Source of the DNA: Symbiodinium natans
Lineage: Eukaryota; Sar; Dinophyceae; Suessiales; Symbiodiniaceae
Assembly: GCA_905221605.1 (NCBI GenBank)
Contig: CAJNDS010000397.1
Location: forward strand, 1 to 64,000
Length of the DNA: 64,000 bases
Direction: 5' to 3'
The position numbers and the translations under genes are program-made. Under the pieces are notes generated by a model. That model was not told the DNA's origin, made no database searches, and saw only the letters and a list, made by a program, of their open reading frames with translations. The first letter of the stretch is position 1, and each line of letters begins with the position of its first letter. Positions 10,925 through 22,020 of the stretch are shown here, in pieces.

Positions 10925-11782
10925 ATGTTGTTTGCATATGAATTTAAAAGGGATCCATCTATCCCAACCAAGCCAGCCCGCAAAAAAAAAACACAATTCC
11001 GGGGGAGCAAAAGTTGTATATTATACGGCATTCGGTTGGACATTCCTGAATCCCAATATTACCTGGCGCGTTGCAAGAGATCCTGGACAGGTAAGGTCCT
11101 TCGATGTTTGAGTTGCTGCATGACTGACATGTTGCACAGTGCGGCGGAATCAAGTTGCCTCAATCCCTGCAGCTTGCAAACAAAAACCTTGACTGTCCCC
11201 TATCTTCTCCTAAACCCTAAACCCTCAACTAAACCCTAAGTCCTAAGCCCCAAGACTCGAACGCCTAAAAGGCCGAATGCCTATAACCCTGCAGACCCAT
11301 GCCCTGCAGCCCTACAGCTCTAAACCCATAGCCCTAAACTCTATAAATATCCTAGAACCCGCAACCCTATAAATCTATACCCTTGTACTTCATCCCTGGG
11401 TATAACCCGATTACCAAACCAAGCCGTTTAACGTCCCTAAATTCTATAACCCCATGTAAGACTGTGTGAAGTTGATGTTGGTGACCATCGCCCATGTAAG
11501 ACTCCATAGCCCTATACAGCCCTATACAGCCCGTAAGACCCCATAAAGCTACAAAGCCCTACGTGGCCGTCTAAAATGTACCAACAACTTGTATTCCTCC
11601 CTTCCCCACAGCACCCTGTGAAACCCGTTAAACATCTGGATGCGGCCCCGAGTGCAAGCAACTCCCATGTGGCCATGTTCTTCCGGAACCAGCCGCATCA
11701 GCGGCGCATCTCTCAGCGGGTTTCAGCCTCTTCAAGCTCTCACGCTGTCAGACGACTGGCCAAAAAAGTAGTAGTAACCTAG
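10925..11782 (+). CDS. candidate split gene, unrecognised product
   Basis: Two exon-like pieces. Exon 10925-11092 opens with ATG, encodes 56 residues including YGIRLDIPESQYYLARCKR, and ends at a clean donor (GGACAG|GTAAGG). Exon 11612-11782 follows a pyrimidine-rich acceptor (CTTCCCCACAG) and encodes HPVKPVKHLDAAP ... RRLAKKVVVT then stop. The two pieces are not directly in phase, so at least one more exon would be needed between them, or they belong to different genes. The interval between holds degenerate CCCTAAA-type repeats. No family recognised. Confidence 0.4.
11190..11580. repeat. degenerate CCCTAAA-like block
   Basis: Starts with near-perfect CCCTAAACCCTAAACCCT around 11207 and decays into CCTAAG, CCCTATA and CCCATAG-type words through ~11560. 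Confidence 0.7.
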
Positions 11783-13469
11783 ACTCTACACGAATGCCAC
11801 GAGCTATTTGGTATTCCTGGTCCTGGCTCTTTCTGTGGGGCTCAGAGGGCATCAAGATTCTCGAAGTAGGGCAAGTTTAGAACTGCGAAGTCGGTGGAGG
11901 GTGGGGATTTCATGACTTCGCCGCATGTCGGGCGAGGGTTGCCCAGTACTGGTGGTTGGCTTCATGTCTATTGTGGCGCTTATTGTCAATGCTGTAGCCA
12001 TGGAAATGCTGACATAGGGGGTGATGAAGCTGTGTGGTCGCCTTACACTGCTCGGTCCTGCAATTTATGTAGACCCGGATGGCTAAGCCCGCTTTGGAGG
12101 CGTGTAGCGTCTTATCGCAGCCGTGATGGCAACCCAGGACCAAGTTCTCCAGGCAGCCCCAGTCAGCATGACCAGTCGGGAACGTCGGAGGAGGCACGTC
12201 AGTGCTGCAATGCGGGAGTAGCCCGATGCAGTGCTGAACTGTTGAGACCTTGCGTAGAATGAGCGTGCGCTGCATCCCCGCCACGCCGCCTTTGCAGGAA
12301 TCATCCTCTGTGGTTCGCAAGCGCGGCTCAGCTGCATGGCAAGTTCCGACTTTTCGCATTTTGTGCCCTTCAAATTGCCAATAGCTGGAAGAGAGTACAC
12401 TGAGTACACTATCCAAGTAAGCTCCTCAGACGTTCCAAACTATCTTGTGGATTTCACTTAGCTGAACAACTCTTCTCCTTTCAGAACTTCTCGCTGCACT
12501 GCACTTTTCAACACATGGTTTCCAAATTGGATCGTGCGCAAAGCAGAGACGTGGATATCCTAGCCTAGCCTTAGCAATCAGCCCCCCCCCCCCCAATGTT
12601 GCAGCACCTGGCTGCAGAAATAGCATTGAGCGACGGAACCATAATGTAGCCATTCCTGCCATCAAGGCCAGCTCTTCAAGGCTTACATTTGGTGCATTTA
12701 CAGCTTAGTTTAGGGTAGTTACATCGTCGTGTCTCCAAAGCCCTTATTGACATCCCTTGATGGCAGGAAGGTGGGGAAGCGGGTGGCTGCAAGATTGACC
12801 GTCAAGAAGCGCCCTGAGAGTCACATGACGGTCACATGACGGTCACATGGAAATGGCAATGGGCTGCAGGGTGTTTCGCATTGCGCGAGCACCGAGGTTC
12901 AAGAACTTGATTCGGAGATCGTCTTCCTTGCATGCCGCAAGCAGGCCACAAAGAGAACTGTGATGTGAGTTTGCTTCAGATTCTGCATGACCCTCAGATC
13001 CGGAGTGGGAGTGTGCAGGGGTCTCAGATGCAGCCACTTCGGAACTGGAACAGCAGGCACATCCCTTCGGAACTCGAAGTTCCCACGGAGCCACCGCTGC
13101 TGACCCACAGGATCGAAAAGGCTGGGCAATGGTGCAGTCTGCAGTCTTGCTGCTGGCCAAAAAACTCTTCGTCACCTAAAATTTGGAATGCTTGTCAAAT
13201 CTTGTTATTTCCGTTGTGCTTCTTTTCGTGCTTAGGGTTATTAGTGCAACGTGGTGCAACTTCATGTTGGCAGTCCTGCTGGTCCTACTTATGTGTGCAT
13301 GCATCCTTTACGTGCCATTTCCCAGCCTGCTTGGAATCCTTCGCTTTTGTTTCTCCGCGTGAAGTCTGATCGAACCGATCACCTGCAATTCCCTTCGCCG
13401 CCGCAGACTGCATATCGCAGACGGTTCCTGGCAGACTGCCTTTTTTTGGCGGCTTCCGAGCCATTTGGC
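11783..13469. other. no convincing gene
   Basis: A 168-codon minus frame (11910-12416), a 110-codon minus frame (12843-13175) and a small + frame from ATG 12847 (MEMAMGCRVFRIARAPRF...) are the best open stretches. None has recognisable motifs and they conflict in strand. A C-run lies near 12583-12595. GGTCACATGACGGTCACATG near 12823-12849 is a short local repeat. Confidence 0.35.
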
Positions 13470-13732
13470 TCCCCCCACCCCAACCGCCCCGCTTACTTAA
13501 GCTGTGCAAGCTTGCTTCAAGGCATATGAGTCTTTTTAGCATTGTGTTTGCAAACCGGGGGGGGGAGGGGGGCTCCCGCTTTTTTTAAAGAGTGCAAAGC
13601 TGGCTTTAAGGCATACAAATCTCTGTGAAACCCATCATGCGAGCATTGTGTTTGCAAATGCATATGAACTTTGTTTTAAAGCCCATGATGCGAGCATTGT
13701 GTTTGCAAATGGGGGGGCTGCGTCCCCCCCAC
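13470..13732. repeat. degenerate copies of the ~107-bp array monomer
   Basis: The phrases GCATTGTGTTTGCAAA, a G-run followed by a C-run, and GCTTCAAGGCATA / CCCATCATGCGAGCATTG recur here. They match the monomers of the array at 24160-26199. The last copy directly abuts the left end of the duplicated segment at 13733. Confidence 0.75.
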
Positions 13733-15073
13733 CGGGATAAACAACAACCTCCCAAAGACCTCTTGGAGCATTCCGCAACATGCCCTTATCTGAATTTTCC
13801 TTTTGATGTCGAGTCGCCATCTGATGATGCCCTAGGATTCTGGTCAGGGCAAGTCGTGAAATCACTCTGTCCCTTGAACCCCCAGCAAACCAATGTTGCC
13901 AAGAGGTGGACAAATCTCTTTCGATGTCTTCCCGCAGCCTGCCGGCATGCTGAACAGCTTCAGGCTGTCGTCATGTTCAGGAGTTGTTTCTGGGGGTTTT
14001 GGACCTGAAAGAAACTTCATGTTATGAGTTCCGGGCACAGACTGTGCCTATGCAAGAGGCAGACATGATTAGAGTGGAGTAGAGTAAATCTGATCTGTTG
14101 TAGTACGAAAACCGATAGGGGCCGACCCAAGCCCGATACTTCACGATACGTGGGCCGACCCCATTTCATGCGCTTGATAGGATATGCAAAAGGTTTTGTC
14201 CGCCAGTCATATATCTACAGGGGGGTCATGAGAGAATCATTCCAATTCTTGTGCTCCAGGACAAGGGCTTCGGCAACACCCCGTAGGCACAGCTGCAAGG
14301 ACTGCCTCAAGTGCAAGTTGTTCTGGATCTCGACTGGTGCATATGTAACCCTGCGGACAAGTACAGTGAACATGTGAGACTTTGTTCTGAGAGTGGTTCC
14401 CCGTGGGCTTTCCAAGGACTTGGTGGAAGCTTCGAAGCTCTGCGGAGGACGTGCCTAGGCAGGGACCCATGCGGGATGTGACGAGTCTGGCAGCAAAACT
14501 GTTGAACTGTTTTGACCCTCTGTCCTGCTCCTGCCTTTTGGCTACGTAGACTAAACCCCAGCAGCCTGTCAGTGAAGCCTCGAGTGCTTGCCCTTGCGGT
14601 AGTTCCCTTTGCCGGAGTTCCGCAGGGACAACACCAGGCTCTTACGTAGTCTTGCCTATCTCGCCGTATTCTGGAAAAGGCAGGAGCAGTTCAGCAACCG
14701 TGCTTCCTGTTGCTTGTAGCTACATTTTCGTGTGCAAGCTGCAGTCATCTTGTGAGCTGTGTTGCTGATGTGAGAGGGTTTCCCCCAGCATGATAAGTAG
14801 AGGTCTACAGTCCAGTTTAAGGACTGGGGCACATTGGGGCGGGCGCCTGAGCAGATTTCCGTGGCAGGGTTCCGGTTCCGGGCAGGTTCCGGGGCGGGTT
14901 GTGGGGCGTGTGGGCAGACTGTGTGGGCTTTTTGTTTACCAGGTTTCACAGCTTCTGATTCTGCGGCTGACGATGGTGCACACATGGTGATCTAGGTAGA
15001 GCGGCAGCACTCTAAGTAAAGTGCCCAGGATCCTTGCCTTCTCATTTCATCTCATGTTTCCTTCGACAGGTTG
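13733..15073. repeat. 1.34-kb duplicated segment, copy 1
   Basis: Runs from GGGATAAACAACAACC to TTTCCTTCGACAG. The same sequence, differing only by scattered substitutions and small indels, is at 22690-23784 plus 26372-26637, where an insertion splits it. It ends in a pyrimidine tract plus CAG, a 3' splice-site shape. Open frames inside (for example minus 14237-14470) differ between copies mostly by amino-acid-changing substitutions, so I do not call a gene. Confidence 0.9.
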
Positions 15074-15119
15074 ACGCCAAGTCCATACCCGAGTGCATAG
15101 TTTCCACGCCCAAACCATG

Positions 15120-15800
15120 AAAATGTCCATCTTAAGCATGCGGGGGCGCGAGGGACATTTAACATGCCGGTGGAATGATTTTTACTTTGGTGGGTCACGT
15201 GCACGCGTGCATCGACCGCGAGCGCCGGGGGCGCGAGGGGCGATTAACATGCCGGTGATCGGCGGAGGTGGGAAACCGCCAGTGGCATGAAGTGCTTTTG
15301 GTACAGAATGACAGCGGCATGCGGGGGCGCGAGGCGCGGAAAAAAACATGCTGGTGCAATGACTTGTACTTTGGTGCCGAGCGTGATCGGGAAAAGTGGG
15401 AAAACGTCAGTGGCATGAATTGTTTATGACACAGAATGACAGTGGCATGCGAGGGGCATTTAACATGCCGGTGGAATGACTTGTACTGTGGCGCGGAGCG
15501 TGATTGGGGGAGGTGGGAAAGCGCCAGTGGAATGAATTGCATGTTTGTGGACGCAGAATGACAGGGGCATGCAGGGGCGCGAGGGGCGCGAGGGGCGCTG
15601 AACATGCCGGTGGCATGACTTGTGCTTTGGTGCCGAGCGTGATCGGGGGAGGTGGGAAGCGCCAGTGGGTTTCTTGGTTCACCGAATGACAGTGGCATGC
15701 GGGGGCGCGAGGAGCGTTTGACATGCCGGTGGAATGCCTCGTACTTTGGTGCCGAGCGTGAGCGGGGGAGGTGGGAAAGCGCCAGCGGAACTGTTTTCGA
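15120..15800. repeat. ~125-bp tandem array
   Basis: Five units anchored by GCATGCGGGGGCGCGAG at about 15136, 15317, 15445, 15567 and 15695. Each also has AACATGCCGGTGG, ACTTTGGTGCCGAGCGTGA and GGGGGAGGTGGGAA. Spacing is 122-128 bp except for the first interval (181 bp). Confidence 0.85.
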
Positions 15801-16385
15801 CACAATTCAACCCGCAGCGAGGAGAGCTGTGATTCCTGCATCGTCTCAGGTGCGCGGCGGTATGCGGCGGTCGTGGTGCAGCTTTCAACGAGAAGGCGCC
15901 TCTGCATGAGTGTGGACGGACGTACACCTTGTGTGCATTAAACCCGAGGAGGACCCCTCCGCCATTCTTGTTTTATGCATAGTGCCGCGTAGTGTGTTCA
16001 TGTGTTCGGTGGCTTCTGCAACAGAGCCGGCCGTGAAAAGGCTGCCTGAAAAGGGGCCTTGGATAGGCAGTGCGGACCATTCGCTGAAAAGTGGTGGTTT
16101 CGTACGTTGGCCCTGTCGCAGTCGCTGTCGCCCACCAGCCTTCACCTCTACTTTGGGTTACCCAGACTTCGCTTGACTTCAAAGTGTAAGGTATACGTCC
16201 GTCCCTTGAGAAGCACTTCCAAGTGCGGGCAGTTCACATTTGATGTGCGGCGAGCGTGGAACACGTTCACAACGCCCAAAAGATTTCACCCCTCACGACT
16301 CCCCCCGAGAAGGCCAGCCCAAGAGACACATCGAAAACGCTTCCACACCACTGGACCACTGCATTGCTCAGCACTTGGTGAGTGG
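15801..16385. other. no gene seen
   Basis: Overlapping open frames on both strands up to 120 codons, no motif or splice context that decides between them. Confidence 0.4.
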
Positions 16386-16455
16386 AGTGAGTGGGTGGTT
16401 CGTGCGAGAGACTGGACTGAGTGAGTGGGCGAGTCAGTGAGTGAGTGAGTGAGTG
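16386..16455. repeat. GAGT-type microsatellite
   Basis: GAGTGGAGTGAGTGGGTGG leads into a pure GTGAGTGAGTGAGTGAG run around 16436-16455. Confidence 0.85.
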
Positions 16456-17204
16456 AGGGAATGATGGATTCATTAAGTAAGCGAGCTCACTCTGTGTGGG
16501 GAAGGGCGTCAGGAGTGAGGCGTATCGAAGTTGAGACTTTGAGAGTTCGAAGAGTTTCGAGCTCGAAAGTTTGAAGGAGTACGAAGTTCGAAAGCTCGAA
16601 AGTTTGATTCGAAGTTTGCGAATTCATGAATGTAAGCAGCTTTCAAAATCCAAACCTTCAAACGTTCAAAACCTTCAAAGTTCATACTTCAAAGGTTTAA
16701 ACCTTCGAGCTCGGGCGCCTCTTCTCAAACTCAATCTCCGAACTTTCGCCCACCCCGAGTTCGGAAACAAATCGAACTTTGAAAGTTTGGAGTTGGGGTT
16801 TCGATTGCAAGTTGAAAGAGTTTTTCAAGCCTTTCAAACTCGAAAGTTTGATCCGTGGTCGAGTTCGAGAGCTCCAGAGATCGAAGGAAAGTTTCAAGTT
16901 TGGAATTTGAGGTCGGGGCAACGTCGATGTCGCGAGTTTGAAGATTTGGAGTTCGAGAGTTCGAAGTTCGAAGCCCGTTCGAGCTCGAAAGCTTTAAAAT
17001 GAGAATGTTAGCTTCACGTCCGTTCGAGATCGCGAGTTCGAGAGTTTGAAGCAGGACGAGTTTGAAAGGTTGACGACTTCGAGTTCGAAAGTTGCCTGTT
17101 TTTCCAAGGTTTGGAGTTCGAGAGTTAGAGAGGTTGAAACATTGAAAGCATCCCGCACGCGTGCGGAAACGTCTTATTCGCTGTTCGCACAGAAACGCCT
17201 CACC

Positions 17205-17252
17205 CTCACCCTCCTGCTCATCTCACCTTCATCTTCTCCTTCACCTTCACCT

Positions 17253-17284
<32 letters not shown>

Positions 17285-17452
17285 CCTTCACCCTGACCTT
17301 CGTTATCTTGACCTTCACTCTCATCTTCGAGTCCTCACCCTCACCTTCATCTTCACTTTCACATTCACCTTCACCTTGACCGTCACCCTCACCTTCACCA
17401 TTCTCACCTTCACCTTCACCCTCACCCTCACCTTCACCTTCACCTTCACCAT
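17205..17452. repeat. CACCTT/CACCCT hexamer array (left arm)
   Basis: About 35-40 hexamers of TTCACC/CTCACC type. It pairs with the reverse-complement array at 17577-17760. Thr/Leu/Phe- and Ser/Pro-rich frames here are artefacts. Confidence 0.9.
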
Positions 17453-17576
17453 CCGCGAGTTCGAAGGTTTGAAGGTTCTAACTCTGACGGTTGCCGATAC
17501 TCGAGTTCGAAAAGTTTGACACTTTGAACGCCTCCACGATGGAAAGTTTGTAGAAGGCCGAGTTTGAAAGTTTGGG

Positions 17577-17760
17577 TGACGGTGAAGGTAAAGGCGAAAG
17601 TGAAGGAGAGGGCGAAGGTGAAGGTGAAGGTAATGGTGAGGAGGGTGAAGGTGAAGCAGAATGAAGGTGAGGGAGGGTGAGGGTGAAGGTGAGGGTGAGG
17701 GTGAAGGTGAAGGTGAGGGTGATGGGGAAGGTGGCGGTGAAGGTGAGGGTGAAGGTGAGG
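17577..17760. repeat. GGTGAA/GGTGAG hexamer array (right arm)
   Basis: About 30 hexamers, reverse complement of the left array, separated from it by ~124 bp of TTCGAA-rich sequence. Confidence 0.9.
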
Positions 17761-18239
17761 GCGCTTCTCGAAATTCCATTCTCTCGACCTCTCAAACTCT
17801 CGAACTCTTGAACTTTGTAACTTTCGAGTTCGAAAAGTTCTCGAACTCCTGGATTATCTAAAATTTTCTAACCTGTTCGACCCTTTCGAACTCCGGAATC
17901 TTTCAAACTTTCAAGCTCCGAACTTTCAATCTCCGGGTCGCGCGTCTTTTTCATTCTTCAAAGTTTCAAACTCTCGAACTCACCAGTTTCAAAGTCATTT
18001 TAACCTTTCAAACTCTAAAAAGATTGAGTCAAAAAGCACTCGCGACACCTGGGCCTCATGATTTCACGACCCGCTTCTTCCCGTCAGCCCCTGTGTTCAG
18101 AAGCTCGGCAGTCTCCATGTGGAACCTCTTGATTCACCTACTGGTTCTTAGTGCCCTATACGGCTGTACTCCGCGCCTACCGCATCGCTTTTCGCTCCTT
18201 AAAGATACAGTTGGCAGCACATGGCGGACGTAAAAAGTC

Positions 18240-20345
18240 CCAACAAAGTAAACCCTTGAAAGCGAGAAAGCCCTAGCAAAGCAAGACATTGCACAGCATG
18301 TTCCCGTGCCATGCATCACCGAGTGGGCTTGGCAGAATGAGGAGATGGATTTGTACACACCCTACAAGGTATTTCCATAAATGTATGGATGTATGTGTAT
18401 ATGTATGTGTTTATGTATGTATGTATGTATGTATGTATGTATAGATGGATGGATGTATATGATACATACTGGCATTTTGATTCTGGGCATGGGGTGCTGG
18501 TTGGTGTGTTGGCACAGCTGCTTGAGCTGCTTGGCGCGACCTTGCAGAACAGCAGACGCATGTACGACAACACTGTGTTTTGCGTGATGCTTGAAATCAG
18601 TGCCGGCTGGTGCGTGCTGTTACGGTTGGCTAGATCCTGCCAGCGCGCGCAACAGATTGTGTGGTTTCAGTGATGCTCGAAATCATTCCTGGCATTTTGA
18701 ATTTGGGCATGGGGTGCGGGCTGGTTTCTGTTGGGCCTTCTTTGGCGAGAACGTGCAGAACAGCAGACACGCGTACGCCTGTGTTTTGTGTGATGTTTGT
18801 GCAGACTAGTAGACACGTGCACAACAATACTGAGTGCTGTGACTTGAGTGTGGCTTGGAAGCGCGCGGGGCATTTAGATTTAGGTTATGCGGTTGCTGGC
18901 TGGTTTGTGTTGGTACGGCTGGGTTGGTAGTGCTTTGGTGAGAACTTTGCATACGCGTGTACAGCAAGACTGCGTTTTGGGTGATGCTTGGAACCGCGCC
19001 AAGCATTTGGATTTTGGGCATGGGGTGCCAGTGGTTGGTGTTGGTACGGCCGTTTGGGGAGAGCGCCTGACCTGTGCCTTTTGTTTGTGCTACGAGGGTC
19101 TTACTTTTGTGCGCTGCCTGTGTTTTTCTTTTCCCGGCTACTTGTTTTTTGGGCTTGCCGACCCGTGTTGGTGGCATGACACTGAACGACAAACACGCGA
19201 CCTGTGTTCCTCTTTCGCGCTACACTTGTGTCTTTCTTTGGCGCTACCTAGGTCTTTTTGTTCCTTGCGTGTGGGGCTGAAAAGGTGCGGCGCCCTGAGA
19301 TTCCCACTTGTTGTGCCGAGAGCTTCAAAGACCAAAAGGCTCGAGACCCACCCGAAACCCGAAACCCTAAGTCTCAACAAATGTAAACCCTTGAAAGCGA
19401 GAAAACTCGAACACAACCAGCATTTTGCGCAGCATGTCCCCGTGCGATGCATCACCGAGTGGGCTTGGCAGAATAGCAGACGCGTGTACGACGGGAGTGT
19501 GTTTTGAATGATTCTTGGAACTGCTCGTGGAGTTTTGATATTGGGCATAAGGTGCTGGCTGGTTTGTGCTGGCGCGGCTGCTTTGGCGAGACCCTGCAAA
19601 ACAGCAGACTCGCGTGCAACAAGACTGTGTTTTGACTGGGGTGCTGGTTTGTGTTGGTACGGCTTCTTAGGTGAGACCACCGCAGTCGCGGGCACAACAA
19701 GAGATTGTAAGTGATGGGAGAAAACTCATTCCTGGCGTTTTGATTTTGGGCGTGGGGTGCTGATTGGTTTGTGTTGGCACAGCTGCTTGAGCTGCTATGG
19801 CGCGTCCTTGCAGAAAAGCGACCGCGGGTAAAACAGAACTGTTTTGAGTGATCCGAGAAAATCATTCCTGGCAGATGGATTTTGGGCATGGGGTGCTGGC
19901 TGGTTTGTGTTGGCACAGCTGTTTGAGCTGCTTTGGCGCGTCCTTGCAGAACATCCGAGAAAATCATTCCTGGCACTGATTTCGGGCATGTGGTTCTGGC
20001 TGGTCCGTGTTGGTATGGCTTCTTTGGCGAGTCCTGCAGAACACCAGACGTGTTGTTTAAAACGACTGTATTGTCATTGATGCTTGAAATCAGTGCTGGC
20101 GTTTTGATTGTAGGTATGGGGTCCTTGCTGGTTTGTGTTGGTACGGATGCTTCGGCGAGACCTCGCAGCACTGCCGTCGCGTGTACAAGCTTGTGTTTTA
20201 CGTGATGCTTGAAACCATTCGTGTCATTTTGATTTCGGGCGTGTGGTTCTGGCTGGTTTGTGTTGGTAGGGTTTTGGCGAGACTCTGCATAACAGCAGAC
20301 ACAAACTGTGTTTTGAGAGATCCTAAGCTCTACTGGCTGTGGAAA
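18240..20345. repeat. degenerate monomer array (about 10 units of ~100-220 bp)
   Basis: Units share GGGCATGGGGTGCTGG, TGGTTTGTGTTGGTACGGC, CTTTGGCGAGACC-TGCAGAACAGCAGAC and a GTGTTTTG-AGTGATGCTTG link. Anchors lie at about 18488, 18706, 18883, 19018, 19545, 19749, 19887, 19987, 20115 and 20239. A longer phrase (GTAAACCCTTGAAAGCGAG ... CACCGAGTGGGCTTGGCAG) is duplicated at 18248 and 19383. A 307-codon minus frame (19452-20375) repeats a PTQTSQHPMPKI-like peptide and is a repeat shadow. Confidence 0.8.
18376..18450. repeat. TGTA/GTAT microsatellite
   Basis: ATGTATGGATGTATGTG leading into a pure (TATG)n run. Confidence 0.9.
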
Positions 20346-20910
20346 CGGTGAGAAGACACCCCCCCCCCAACACAAAAAGAGAAAGAGTTAAACTGTTTAA
20401 ACCTAAGCGAGGGTTTTTGGCTACCCTTCGAGGGATCAGGTCGTAGCGAAGAGAACATAAGTAGTGCAGATCAAAGACCTAGAAAGTTGCAAGTCAGAGA
20501 AAAAGCTTCAACTAAGTGCGCTTCCTGCTTGGAGCTGCATACTTCCTTTTGTTCTGGTTTTTTATTGGGATCTTGCGCACTTGTTGCTGCGTGGCATGGC
20601 GCCAGGGTGTCTTGTCTGAGATCGAGACCTGTCAAGCAGGCGCTTGATCCCGCTACTCTACCTGTGCTGTCTTAGCCGTCTTAGCCGTTGCCCTGCACGG
20701 AAAGGTCGGGAAGCGGGGCTTGATCACGTCTTGAGCTGAGAACGTTTGCGTTAAGAGATTGAAGCCGTGCGTCGATGCGATCCCCATGCACCCTGTGGTG
20801 CCACCAAGTCTTACACAAAGAAAGGGCAGAAGCTCGTGTTGTGGCTGCTCCGCCATGATCCTTTTAGAGTTGTTGGGTGTAGAGCTTTGGGAATTTAAGG
20901 TTTGGGACTG

Positions 20911-20933
20911 TTTAGGGTTTAGGGTTTAGGGTT
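20911..20933. repeat. short TTTAGGG block
   Basis: Three TTTAGGG units, ~15 bp before the acceptor of the exon at 20950. Confidence 0.85.
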
Positions 20934-20949
20934 CTACACTCTTCCCCAG

Positions 20950-21016
20950 GATTGAGCACGGTGGCTTCAGACCCCTCACAGACTGGGTGGAGACATTGTT
21001 TGCTCCGAACGTCTGA
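20950..21016 (+). CDS. candidate terminal exon, unrecognised
   Basis: After a pyrimidine tract and CAG (CTTCCCCAG, ending 20949) the sequence reads IEHGGFRPLTDWVETLFAP-NV and then TGA. It follows a short TTTAGGG block, the pattern seen at many exons here. A possible upstream exon lies in 20770-20875 (KPCVDAIPMHPVVPP...) but a minus-strand frame competes there. Confidence 0.4.
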
Positions 21017-21601
21017 GGCAACGTCTTGGCTACACACAGACCTCCGGAGCCACGGAGGTAGGACACAATTGTGTAGTGTTCAAATCGTGTGTTTTTGCTG
21101 CGAGCACTTAAAGCAAGCGGACAACTTCTCCTCCACCACCCCTGCCTGCCCACCTACATTCCAACACCCTGGCACCCCTGAAGGGGCCCAGAGCTGTGGT
21201 GGCCAGGGGCGGTTTAGGGTTTAGTTTAATTGTGTCTGTACGGCAGACACGTCGGGTGATACTCAACTGTCACAAACCTGAATCTCAATGCTTCCAAATC
21301 AAAACAGGGAGCAGCTGCATCTTAACCGAGGCTCTAGACCCTATATCCAGACCCTAAACCCTATAAACCCTATAACTCCCATAAGCCCCATAAACCCTAT
21401 AAACCCCATAAGCCCAACTCTTTTGGGGGTCTGTCTGCCCCGACCTTAAAGAAAGGCCCCGGGGAGTCCAAAAGGCTCCAGGGCGCTGAGGAGCCCCCTC
21501 GAAAAAAATGGGGGGAATCCAAACACCCCAGAAAGGAGAAGTTTAGGGTTTAGGGTTTATGGATGATACGAAGTTGATGAGTGTGACAGCGTGCGCCTCA
21601 G

Positions 21602-21865
21602 ATGCCGCGGCACACCTCAGCCACCTTTCAGCCTCGAGCTTTTAGGGTCGGGGGACACTTCATGGATTACTCCCTGCTTGAGGCTGCTGTTGCTCTGGGA
21701 CTTTCTTGGGGAGCTTTGCTGTGGGGGCCTAAACCAGAGCCCACATCGGTGACGGCTCCGTGTGTGTGCCACTGTGAGTGCAGTTCGACTGGCGAGGGAG
21801 CTTATCCATTGAAGTTGATTGGATTGGTCTTCATTCTGATCTTGAGCTGGGTAGCTTTCGCATAG
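21602..21865 (+). CDS. small Cys/His-motif protein with hydrophobic segments
   Basis: An 87-codon frame. From the internal Met near residue 21 it reads MDYSLLEAAVALGLSWGALL (hydrophobic), then a Cys/His cluster CVCHCECSS, then LIGLVFILILSWVAFA, a clear membrane segment. I have an impression of similar two-helix CHC-motif proteins in dinoflagellate repeat families but cannot confirm it. The frame ends right after the second helix at a TAG followed by GTCTGG, so the exon may continue by splicing. Confidence 0.45.
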   Translation: MPRHTSATFQPRAFRVGGHFMDYSLLEAAVALGLSWGALLWGPKPEPTSVTAPCVCHCECSSTGEGAYPLKLIGLVFILILSWVAFA

Positions 21866-22020
21866 GTCTGGGGCGCTGGGGTCGATGCAAAGCAAGAATC
21901 CACCAGTCCACCAAAACCGCTTAAACATGTTTAAACAAGTTTTTAAACTGTTTAAAGTTTGAACATACAGCTTGAGCCCCTACACAGCATGCTGAAGCCG
22001 TCCCCCCCCCACTCCCCACA

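Larger units (their letters stand above)
16510..18010. repeat. TTCGAA-rich repeat region, overall inverted
   Basis: GTTCGAAAGTTTGA, GAGTTCGAGAGTTTGAA and similar words fill 16530-17130. Mostly the reverse-complement words (CTCTCAAACTCTCGAAC, ACTTTCGAGTTCGAAAAG) fill 17770-18010. Between them lie a CACCTT-type array and its reverse complement, so the region behaves like one imperfect palindrome of ~1.5 kb centred near 17515. Confidence 0.75.

Noticed and set aside
14237-14985. Minus-strand gene in the duplicated segment (EGF-like HCTCPQGYIC peptide)
   Set aside because: The two copies differ mainly by amino-acid-changing substitutions, and the frame has no splice or motif support.
19452-20375. 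307-codon minus ORF
   Set aside because: It follows the monomer array; the peptide repeats PTQTSQHPMPKI once per unit.
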